Below, one piece after another: positions 22,101-34,100 of a stretch of DNA of 39,423 bases. Position numbers and translations under genes: made by a program. Numbering within the stretch: the first letter of the stretch is position 1; every line of letters begins with the position of its first letter. Below the pieces are notes generated by a model. That model searched no databases, was not told where the DNA came from, and saw only the letters and a list, made by a program, of their open reading frames with translations. The DNA comes from Acanthaster planci (Eukaryota > Echinodermata > Asteroidea > Valvatida > Acanthasteridae), in assembly GCF_001949145.1 (NCBI RefSeq), contig NW_019091669.1:188775-228197 (forward strand). The letters are read 5' to 3'.

Positions 22101-25100
22101 TGGAAAGAGAGGCAGGCGCTCACTGGTGTGCTATCCCAACCCTTTCTCTTTAAGAGGGAAGCTACATCAGTAGCTGTAGGACATGTACTGAAATTTTATT
22201 CCAATGCCTGGTTAGCTGGTTTTTGGTTAACTGCTTTGAGAAAAAAGCGAGTAAATCAAGGCGGTTTTTTTTTTAATTGGAGATCTTGCTCTTTATTTGG
22301 TACAAAATACATGAACGACAGGGTAATCTAAACGAGCAAGCATGACAGGTGTTTTGCCCTCCAAAAAGAGCAGTCTTCTACGGCCAAAAGCAAGCACTAA
22401 ATTAACCTTGGAGTAATATGCCTCTCACTGTGTGGCACTTCATTATCAAGCAGTGAAGTTACTGCAGAGGATGGGCCCGTGTCCATGACAAAATAAGTAT
22501 ATGCATGTCTAATTATTCTCAGTTGACTATAATTATGGACTAGATCAAGTCATCTCTGGAAACCCAGAAGGGTGAACTTCTGGAAATCTTATTTTTTGTT
22601 GATGGAAATCCACTCGATGTTCAGCTCGGACGCGGAACGAGTTTAGACCATACCATTATGCTTCGAGATTAAACATGAGATCAGAACATTTACATTAACA
22701 CGCCCCTTTTCATAAAGGCAATGAACTGATCCACTCGCTCTCTTATTTATATCTCAAACTTATATTACTTTTGTTTCAGTTGAAAATGCGTTATGTAAAT
22801 TTCCGCGAGTGTGTTTTGTTGGTTTCAGTATTACTTGTTTAATCCGACTCCTATAGAATATCAGTACACATCAACAAAAATCGGCCCCCGTTAACAGATA
22901 CGGTCTTTTAAAACGAAACGAATTACTAAACGATGGCTCGCTGACAAATGTTAAGAAAAGAACAGAAATTCAGTTTTCTCGAAGATAACAGTCCTCGGGG
23001 TGGAATGTTTTTTTATAGAGGTTGTGATTACCTTTCTTTCAAGTGATTTATTCAAGGGTTATTCAGCAGTCCCAGGTGGTTTTACACTTGAAGTAACCTA
23101 CATTTAAAATTATGTACATTTTTTATTTAAAAAACGACCAAACCATACAACTCACTCTCTCAATTTTGAGGTGCAAAGATTACAATCCTTCAAACTAGGG
23201 ATAAAACAAGATTGAGTTACATTTGCATATGAATGTACACAACAATATCGAGTTTTCACTCGAATTTTCCTTTGAATTGGATCTCTGTCAAACATCAAAC
23301 TAAATTTAGAGCTAAGCTACCCCTTAGTTTTATTTTGTTGGAAATACAAGAGTTGCAATTTCTAGGTATACTAGATTCCTTTGGACTTTTTAATGAGTCA
23401 TTTTGGAACCTCACCAACCTCCATGAGAGAAATATATAACTGATAATATCACAAGTTTTGCACACACTGCCTCCTTGGAAAAACATTCAATTCTTCTCCC
23501 GTTCAATGCTCAGGTATGAGGTTTGTTTGCAGAATGGTTCATTTGGAACAATTACTTGCTACAGGACTTGTACAGCTAGCCTCTCCCTTTAGATTAAGAG
23601 ATATAGTTCCTATCAGTAATATTTTACCCTTTTATAGTGAACGTGATGACTTACCGCGGCAAAAAACTCCTCATAGGTGAGTCTCTTCGGTTTACCAGTC
23701 TCCTCGGGAATTGGAAGGTTGGCTGGAAGGTCTGTGTGTCGGTAAAGTTCTTCAACAATGGCGGTGTACTGTACGTTAAATAAAACTGGTGCGATAGCCT
23801 GTTTTGCAAATATGAATGGTACTTTCTGAAGTACCAGAAAAATACTAAAAATTTCAAACTGAGACCCCGCTGAGAAGGCTCTGACGTATTTAACTGGAAA
23901 AGGTAGCCCTTAAAGTTGCCAGTTTTCTTCATTAAAAGTGCCCAACAACTCTCTTGTGCTGTCAATTTTGTTTAGAGCAAAAAGTTCGCTCCTGTCAAAA
24001 AGTTTCATCCCCTTCAAGGAAGGTGGTAATACTGCTTGTAAAATTGTGTCGCTTTCCAGTCTTCAAAATAGAAATTCAACAGGACTATGAGGCAGCCACT
24101 TGCTCAATCTCTAAAAAATACACCACTGTTAAAATGGTAATTAAGGAATTCAGATTGGGGAGCTAGTGGCATCACGTTTTAGGCAGCTCACTGACAGATA
24201 TGTAGCACTGGACACGAGTCTGCCGTTACCTCAAATACAAAGCATAATATGTCTATGCGGAGGCCAGGGTCCAATAATGAAAATATCGTGTTGGGTTCTG
24301 ACGCTGGAGTAACTTCCCATTATATTTTGGTTGTGCTAACCTTGTTGAGACCGTTGCCTCCCCCACACTGTCGAATCATGTCTCCTCCTTCAAGAGACTG
24401 ATGGATAACTTTTTTGAAGAATGCAACAGACTCCTTGGGGATGATATTGGCTCCCATCAGTTCAAAAAGTGGGCCCAGCCACGGAAAGAGTACTAAAGGT
24501 TGAACAGAAGATTTAGAGGGAAAGATATAGAAGAAGAAAAATACCAAAAACAAACAGGAAACATTGAGGCAACATCAACTGGCCACACCAAGATGGAGAG
24601 GGGGATTTTGTTTTATCTGGTTGCCAATTAATTGATACCCCATTCCCCGGGATTTAAGTCCACGATATCAAGTAAATGGGAGAGAGCTGATTATCTACTT
24701 AGTCGGTATGTAGATTGGGTTTTCAGTCCAGATCTGATCCCACACGTTTCCCTTGTATTTCATGGTGGTATCATCGCCCAACATTAAAACTGACTTCGTT
24801 GTCTTGTCTCTCTACGTTTCCTCGGACCACTCTGCCTGTGCACGTTGAAGGAACCCTGGGTGTTATTCATATAAAAACATTCAAATAAAGTTTGACCAGC
24901 GAATTAAAAAAGGGAACTTTGCTTGGTTGATTGGCAAAAAAGGCACCCTTTCATCATTCCTAATGGTATTATTTTTGACATTCTTTCAACTCTCAACACA
25001 TGCATGTATTTTCGTTGGATATCTGAAATGCTTTTATTTTAGGTTATAGGCATATCCACTTATTGCACGTCCAATTTTATATCTCCAGTTGAAAATGTTA

Positions 25101-28100
25101 AACTCGTTTTGGTCAACTAGACAACAAAATATTAACTGGGCTTCTTATTCAGTTCCCTTCTAATTTGATATTTGGTTGACGTCAAATTGAAGTGTCCAAA
25201 AATATGCCTCATTTTAGCATCAACGTTTAAGGGTTGTACTGGGTGTCACGTTTGTACCACGAACAGTCTGGAAGACAGAGAAGTACGGTTAAATATGTAA
25301 ATACGGGTGCTAAGGACATTTACTACTCGCCCAACTTTGACCTCTCGGTAATCACAGCAAAAGGGAAACGTTGCCCCGCTCAGAATATTTCTGCATAGAA
25401 ATACCAAAACTATAATTTGGGTTTATAAGACATAGCTGAAAGATATTAGTTAATTTTGCAATAAAACCAATCGTAATTTATTGCCCGATGTTGTCATCAT
25501 CGGGTCGTGTATTACGCACATCTGAGGCCCAGGCCATCGTACCCTGAATTATGTGGACTTCTTTTGCACACCCTGTACACCCTAATGGTTTTCTTTATAC
25601 TCATTGTTAACTCTTTGACATGTAGCCACCACTGACGTGCCGCCCTCATTTTGGAGCAGCTACACACGCAACACGCTGCTCTTCAATTATGAGGCAAATG
25701 AGCTGGAATCAAACGAAGGCGTCTAGATACACTGAAAACAGACAGGCGTTAACTCGATATGGTCAGTGTATCTACCAGTCACCCATACCAGGAATCTTTA
25801 GTGCAGAACTGAGCATTTGTAAAAGTAAGTTCGACGGCTCCGGAATACAGTGGAGGGAACAAAAGATATCCCCTCACTTTAAACTTGTGGGCGGCGGGCG
25901 TATCCAGTGTTCCCCACCGATCGACGCCCATGTAATATGTTTTTGTTTCGCTTGGAAAATCGACTGATTCAAAGAAATCAAGATAATGCCACATTTAAGT
26001 GATGGTGAAGTAATTCCTATAACAGAACCTGGTTTAATGACATTGACCTTAAATGTAGCTGTAACTGGTAGTACACTCACCAACTCTCATTTTCAATATC
26101 TTTGTTGTTGTAATTTTTTTCTTTCTTTTTCATTTTTACTCGTGGCACACTTCATTATTTACCTTCTGGACATTAGTTTTGTGTTTTGGTTTGTATTTTG
26201 TTATGTGTTCCACAGTTGTCCCATAAAGTATACTGGGTTTAATATACACATATGTGTATAAAATAATAATAATAATAATAATACAACTAAAATAAAACAA
26301 AATTTTAAAAAACTACGAACTTACTCGGGATCAGTGTGAACAAAGAAGGGCTGAATGCTCCCTGGATCCGTCTCACAAACGGATGGTCAAGGTTTGTCTG
26401 ACACGAAATGTCCAAACCAAGAAAAATCGCCGAAATGTTTTGTAGGGCGTAACCAAGAAAGACCCTTTATTAAACATAATAAAAAGACCAGTTGAATATT
26501 TTAGTATTACGCTAGACATGCAAAGGATTAGCAGTCAAGACTGTCGATGGGCAACCTATAGCACGTACACATAATGGTGTCATTTGTCATGGATTCCATG
26601 CATGCGCATGTAACATTAGTACCACGCGTTTACCTGGCAACATGCCCTAACAGTAAGGAATTCCATATCTGCCGTCGTGCGCCGTCCGTCGTGCGTCGTC
26701 CGTCGTGCTTTGCCCGTCACCCATCGTGCGTCACCTATGGTGTTTTTGTGTCACGATTGCGCAGTGGTATTTTTAACTTTGACCCTTGATCGTTTCACAC
26801 GTAGATGTCCTTGTTCGATCCATCCACCATGCCTGACTCTCATTTTAGCAATAGAACTAGAAGATATACATGTAGGCCTATTCGTTTTTGGCAGTTGCGC
26901 CAAACTCCAATTGAAAGAAGAAATAATATCCTGACATCGGCTAAGTAACGTGTTTATGAAATAACACCATTTTAGTCACATAAATAAATCAACAAAATAG
27001 ACTTTTGTTACGGTAGATTGTTTTTCTCGATAACTTAATTACTCTAGACGTAACTTTACTCGTTAACAGCCAGCTTTTAGGGCTATAGCCTATGTGACAT
27101 TTCTGTCTGTCCCTGCGCGATATCCCACAGAACAGAATGTAAATAATAGATTATTTACAATGTTTGATTCCCAATACTTTTCATTAGAGACGAACTGATT
27201 CAACATTATTTTGAGGGCGGGTATACCTATGATGAAATCTGCTGTACACTCCAAATTAGACATGACTTTATTTGCAGGTTGGCTCACAGAAGTCTTTTAA
27301 ACAGTATGCGTNNNNNNNNNNNNNNNNNNNNNNNNNNNNNNNNNNNNNNNNNNNNNNNNNNNNNNNNNNNNNNNNNNNNNNNNNNNNNNNNNNNNNNNNN
27401 NNNNNNNNNNNNNNNNNNNNNNNNNNNNNNNNNNNNNNNNNNNNNNNNNNNNNNNNNNNNNNNNNNNNNNNNNNNNNNNNNNNNNNNNNNNNNNNNNNNN
27501 NNNNNNNNNNNNNNNNNNNNNNNNNNNNNNNNNNNNNNNNNNNNNNNNNNNNNNNNNNNNNNNNNNNNNNNNNNNNNNNNNNNNNNNNNNNNNNNNNNNN
27601 NNNNNNNNNNNNNNNNNNNNNNNNNNNNNNNNNNNNNNNNNNNNNNNNNNNNNNNNNNNNNNNNNNNNNNNNNNNNNNNNAGAAGTGAATGGAATCATCA
27701 CATTGTCATTTTTTAAGCAACGGCTTTTTCAGGTCCTATGCAACACATTTGATGGGCGACGCACGACGGGTGACGGGCGACGCACGACGGGCGACGGACG
27801 ACGGAAAATGGCATGTTTGGAACTGGTAAATGGCAGAATTGGGACACAACAAAAAGCAAAATGCGACGGACGACGGCAGGTATGGAATTCCATACTATCA
27901 GTGTAACGCTTTGAAAAAGCATGCGCATGCATGTTGCCTTGTTAGGAAAATGCAACATTGCTGTCGCAGAGGTGGGGAGATACGACGTGAACGTCGTCAA
28001 TGCCAACGACGGGGGGCAGATATGCACTGAAGCATTAAAGAAAGCATCTGAATGATGCAAACAGAAACAAACAGTCGTATTAAGTTGTTATTATGGTGTA

Positions 28101-31100
28101 CTATTTACGACACAAACTTCTGTCTCTGTAGGCGACGCAACTACACCATGCAATTACACAACGGCTCACATCGTGCAGTCACATCGGGCCGGCTCCTTGC
28201 CATTACGTTTGTACACACACGACGTGTCGCATCGTGCGTCGCAATGTGCCGTCGACCGTCTTGTCTTGCGGCCTTCCGCTTCTTCCATCTTTCACATTTT
28301 CCTTCTTAAATGTCCACCTTCCGTCACCCGCGTATTCTGTCGACCCTAGCTTCATCGTCTTCATAGAGGGCAACTTTATTCCATTCATTTCCGTCCCCCA
28401 TGCTTGCATAACACATGCTCTGGGTAGCAAGCCTGGATTCTTTTGCAATTATTTTCCATGCATGCTTTCTAACTTTGAGTTTTCATTAAGAGTGAGTTGT
28501 TGGAAAAAAGGTTTTGTTATTGCTTCCTTTTTAAAATCAAAATAAAAATAATTAGAAAGTGCGTCGGGTCGAACTATCAACATTTTCTCCAGGAATAAAT
28601 AACATTAACATCAGCCACGACAATGACAATTTTAGCTTTTCCTGCTGTAATTCCTATCCTTCCAATAATTATTCATAAATCCATTCTAAGATGCAATACA
28701 CCAATAATTTTTATGTGCCTGCTAATGTGACGTGGATCTGACAAGAATTTATTTGTGACCCACGTGACTGTCTCATGGAAGCAATAGTAATTACACTTTG
28801 TGAGAACACTTAAACGTGTAAGCTTGTATTTTTTTCATTACAGTGTACAGTTTCTGCCATACGATTAAGTAAAATAAAAACAACACTTTGCCTCGTTTCG
28901 AAACTGTTTCGAAATGTAATAAATGGCCAGAAATTTTTTAAATACAAAAATATTGATTTGCCTTGAAATTTTTCTCTTTTTTATGGTTGGAAGCTTAACA
29001 AAAGACACGTTTTGACTTAGTCTGGCCATCCTGAAAAGAAAAACTCTTCATAAGTTGAAAAGAACCATGTTCATGTGAGGAGTGTCTAGTTTGTTGGTAG
29101 CGACGCATGCGTGTTGTAGTCATTTGTGAAGAAGCTAGGAGCAGAACCCAACAAGGGAACCTCCGTTGCTATGGAAAGGAAAAGTGCGCCCACTTTTGCT
29201 CAACCTCGCTGATCATAACTGAATTTTGTTTATTTGAAGACCTATGCAAAATAAAAATCACCTTCGTTCAAACTACGACGTGTGGTGACTCTTTTTCTGT
29301 TCCCAACACTTGCTGCCAATCAATCGTATAATTTCTTTAAGAACACTTCACTGACGTGTACCCGTTATGATATACTAAATTTAAGACCTACGATACACAC
29401 TTGCTGCCAATCAATCGTATAATTTCTTTAAGGACACCTCACTGGCCTGTACTCATTATGGTATACTAAATTTAAGACCTACTATAAATAGATCAAAAGA
29501 GCATTTTGCCCAACCTAAAAATGGATCGAAATTTCTCTTAAAAAGTGATGAGTCATTGTGAATCATCCTAATTTTTAATCAGAGTTTTAAAGGAACTTTT
29601 GGCTCTGGTTTCCTTTTCCCGTGGAGTTTACTCTGGTTTGTCTTTTTGATAAAGTAACTAAAACCAATGTTCTAAAATCTACTACTTCCTGTGTGCATGC
29701 CTGCTCCTTAAATTTTTCATAATCGTCTGGTGGCATTTAGTGTGACAATCAGAGAGGATAAAGAGTATTGGTATTTCATTGCCATGTAACATGCATATCT
29801 AATATCTAGTTGTCTACCTAGGAACATTTCAAGGTGATGGATGGCACCGACCAGCCCCCCAGTATTGACATTATAGCCATCTCCTCCAACAACCAAAACT
29901 TTGGAATTTAAGGTATTTGAAAGTGGATACTTGTTGTGCCTTGGTACTATTTACTCAATGTCTTGAATATGGGGTAACATGATGCAAGTAACATGATGCA
30001 AGTAACGTCCCTCAGGGATGCAATAATCACATAATGGTATTCAATGACACAACTTTGGTTGACTTTGTTACCAACCCAGGCCCGTAACGGGGGTGGGCGG
30101 TTGCAGGGGTGCGTCTGCACCCCCACGCGACTTATCAATTTTGTTTTTGAGGCAAGAAAAATATTTTAAGCTATAGTGAAACATTTTGGGCAAAAAATGA
30201 AGCGCACTTCGGTATGTTTCGCCTTCGTCAATCCCCTCTTTGTGAGTTTACTTGTAACACCCCTAAAAATAATTAGTGCGGCCTCAAGAATCCTGTTGTT
30301 TTTCAAAAATTAAAAAAACCACAATCTATGCATGGTCCCCTTTGTTAATGATTCGCACCCCCTTACCTGAAAGTCCTAGTTATGGGCTTGCAACCCTACA
30401 GGTATTTTCAGAAAAAGTTGCAACTCCTTTTCTGTCAAAGCATACCGATTTCCACTTCAAATCAGATTTTTCCTCATGTTGTATTTGCCGTCGAGGGCGT
30501 TTCCAATCCTTTTGTGGAGATCAGTTATTGCTGTCTTGCCATCTTTGGATGCAATATGGAGATCAATCGTTCGATTAGCTTACTCGTGTAAGTCAAAGTT
30601 ACTCGAGAGCGTTCGTTTAGCCATCACGTGATCTTCGTGCCTGCTCTGGTGTGCCACCACTGCCCCAGCTGGCGAGCAGGCCTGTGGAGGCTGCCCAAGT
30701 GTAATGACGTCACGGATGGACTGTTCGTGCACGGACATGATGGAACGTGACGGGGACTTGTCCTTTTTCTCAGGATGCCTTGGCGAATACACTGCAGCGT
30801 TCGATTTGCCTCATTTCTAGGCTTCCCTTGCGTGTAATACTGGTGTATTCAGGGAAGCTAATCGAACGCACCCAATGAGTGTTGCGGTTGCAACAGCTGC
30901 AGCAGTTCTATTTTGAGTTCATACCGGTCACAAACTTGGGTCAGTGTTATTTTTATTTGCTAATTTCACACAATGGTGGAGCTGAAATTCGACACCACTG
31001 CTTTTTGTTTCAATCGTATCACTCCTTGACGAGGAAGAAAATCATGTCTTATAGTAGATGACATGCTTTCGGGTTCCTTTTGGGATTTTTTTTGTGAGCC

Positions 31101-34100
31101 ATTTTCAGTCCTTTTCTCTTTTTTATTGTGTTTCTTTCGATGCTTTTTGTCAACTGTTCGAGATATCTCAACCAAGTCTTGATAATCACATTTCTCCCCT
31201 CGACAACAAAAATGAAAATTCTCTTTCTAGAACCTTTTTTTGTGTCAATCACGGTTTAAATAGAGGAAAATCGCTGTCTATTCAGCAGCTGTGATGAATT
31301 AAGGCTCAGTTGTCTCTGCAGTCTGAGAGATGGGAAAGCTTTACATTTACATTTGCAGATTTTGAAGTGTGGGTTCTTATTCATAAATCTCTTATTTTGA
31401 ATATTACAACATCAGACATATGGATGAATTTTACTCCCTATCTGTACCAATTCCTAATGTTCTGTAAAACTGCATCTGCATTGGATGTTTTCAGAGAAGC
31501 GTACTGCCAAATTGCGATCTCCTCATCAGTTGCCACTTGAGTATAAATCTCACTCATCACGAAGTTGATTTGGCAGAAATGTTACACTTCACCAGAGCTC
31601 AGTTTTTCTTCTCTTGAACTCAGTACTTTTTGACAACAGTCCCATCTCCTGGACAGAACATGCCCTAGAAAATACTGGGGGGTATCCAAAAATAACACGC
31701 CTTTTAGCGCGAAGTACTCGCTGCAGGTCAGGCCATCATAAGCAGTGCAACCAGCAATAATAAGTGCACAATCTATGTAGTATATACAAAGTATTTTGTT
31801 GATCGATGCACCAGCATGCTCTTGTGAAGCCGTGGATGTACTGCTAATAGCCATACATACCAAAGCTACTGACTGCAAAACATCTCCAATATAAAAATCA
31901 ACCTTTCAGCATGACTGCTTGGGCTTGTTTACTCAAAGGACATACGATCCTTTAATTTCAAGGGGAAACACAGACTTCACAAAGCTAACCAAACTACCAC
32001 ATTCACCAGTGACCCGGCCCTTTGGAAGTCAAGCCTGGACCCCAATTATATGCATATTTTTAATTTCAACCAGAAAATGACAGATATGATTGCTTATTTG
32101 TGAAAAATGAGAAAAAAATGCCCTTTTTTCGTTTTACTTTTTTGCGTATGTGGGCAGCCAGAAAATCATTGTAGCCTATTGAGAACTTCTGAACTTCATC
32201 ACAGTGTTATATCCATGATGCTAAGCTCTGTTAAAGCTTTGCTTATGTGTTGTTTCTGATGGTGCTCAGTCGACCGTTGGTCCCTACTATCTCTATATAG
32301 CAGGTGCATCTGTTCTAGCACTCTCTGTTGAATGTTATATCTGATGGCTCCTTCTTACCCTTGCTCCAGAAAACATCGGAATATTCACGGAAATGAAGAT
32401 CCTTGGTTGTCTACGGGTGTGCGGAGCTCTGCAAGTGTCATTCGACTTGTTGAGATCCATGCATTTTTTTCGAAGTGACTGCATTATTAAGGCAAGGTGT
32501 CAACATCCTGAGATAATTATAGCGGGATGATGACATCCTGCAATAATTTATCACCGTAAATGTTGAAAGACGACATCCTGAAGTAACTTTTCACGGGATG
32601 ACATTGTAACGTGAAATAATGACATTATTTGTCAATAGGTGCATTGACAAAAACATCTTCATAAACGCACAGGTAGCGTTATGTGCTACTGTTTTTCAAA
32701 GCATTGTCCTATTGTGATACGTGATATTAATCAGATTGATAAAACACCATGATGTCTCACCGCCTGTTGTGTAAAACTAGTGATGTAGACATCGTGTTTG
32801 CTGGACGCCCCTGGTTACCGACATCCTGAGGTAATGATTATCTCAGGATAGGATGTCGTCATCTAACTTTTACGATGTCGCCATCCCATGATACACTGCC
32901 TGTATGATGTCGTCATTCTTAGAAAAAAAATCAACATCTCAACAAGTTGGATGGCACTTCCAGAGCTCCGTGGGTATGCTTTGGAAAATAACGCCGTCAA
33001 ACGGCCCCTATTTTGTGACAACTCAGGATGGCAGCTGTTAAAAATGGATTATAATGCAGAGGGTTGGGTTTATTAATGACAGTGCCTTTGACACAGAAGT
33101 CAAGGTCCTAAGGGACCTTGAAGGCAAGATATACGGATAGACAGTTTTCACAGGGACATTTTCAATTGCAAAAAATACACCATGTATGTTTCGGAGCATA
33201 AGGAAACATACGTTTTTGATGTGGGATGCTAACGCTATATAAACTCCAAAAGCATAAGCAAAACCAAAACTTTGTACGCAACACACCTGACTGCCTGCCG
33301 TACAATGTTAATCTTTAATCTCATAGCAATGATATATCTTTAATGCCTGGCAATATGTCTCTAGAGGAATCTTTTCATTTGGTCTTTGGGTACATACACC
33401 TGGAAGGGACAATGGTCAAGTGTAAATTAAGACAGGTAAAGCTGTAGAGAAATCTAGATATTTGGATACCTCTCCACTGTTCAATGTTCGATCGATTAGG
33501 GGTTGTACGACAAAATATTTACCTAACGATAAAATGTTGCTGCTCCTATAAACCTGTCCCTTAATTTGTTTGTTTTTTTTCAGGCGAAAAGTTTGTGGCT
33601 TGTACTTAGGTTGTTTGCATTCCCAAGTTCATATGGGAGTCACCCGGTGAACTGTTTGACTTACAGCCATGACTTGAAGCCATCTAAGCTGATGTTAGCA
33701 TTTTATGTATCTTTTTATAGCTAATTACACGGGCTGCTCTCTTAATACGTACATTATGCATTGTTAAGAGTGCACGAAACAAATTCGAAAAACACCCCAA
33801 CACACACAGAAAGTTGAAAAACTAACCAGAAAGAGCACCGGCAAACGGCAAGACATGACATTATTTTCAACCTTTTGTGACATCTACACAAAGTAGATTT
33901 TGCTGTAAAATTTATTTCTCACCATTCACAACTGAATGGTAAGAAATAACCATGATCAATTGCAATTCTTCCCCACTTCATTTAGATCATCGTCGGCAAG
34001 ACTGACGCTCTTATGCAACCGTTTCATAATGTTTCGCTAGGACAGAGGATACAGCAATTTCCCAAACTGTATTGGACAAATGTTTTATGACAAACTTTCC

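Larger units (their letters stand above)
26587..27940. mobile_element. Foldback element with inverted heptamer arrays (internal gap)
   Basis: Left arm: catgcatgcgcatg, then ggaattccatatctgcc, then a heptamer array of GTCGTGC-like units (26674-26735). Right arm, inverted: heptamer array of GCACGAC/GGGCGAC units (27754-27804), a second short block, ggcaggtatggaattcc, then gcatgcgcatgcatg. Arms made of short tandem repeats are a hallmark of foldback transposons such as Drosophila FB. The centre is partly lost in the 369-bp gap, so any coding content is unknown. Outer limits are approximate. Confidence 0.6.

Noticed and set aside
26242-26259. 18-bp perfect palindrome tatacacatatgtgtata
   Set aside because: TA/CA-type simple sequence beside a microsatellite; expected by chance in such DNA.
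27713-28060. Open frames rich in VVRRPS-like repeats
   Set aside because: They are translations of the heptamer minisatellite, open in several frames because the unit has no stops; not a gene.
31582-31878. 98-residue minus-strand frame in gene B intron 6
   Set aside because: No family match, no splice support, no repeat ends; not reported as a gene.
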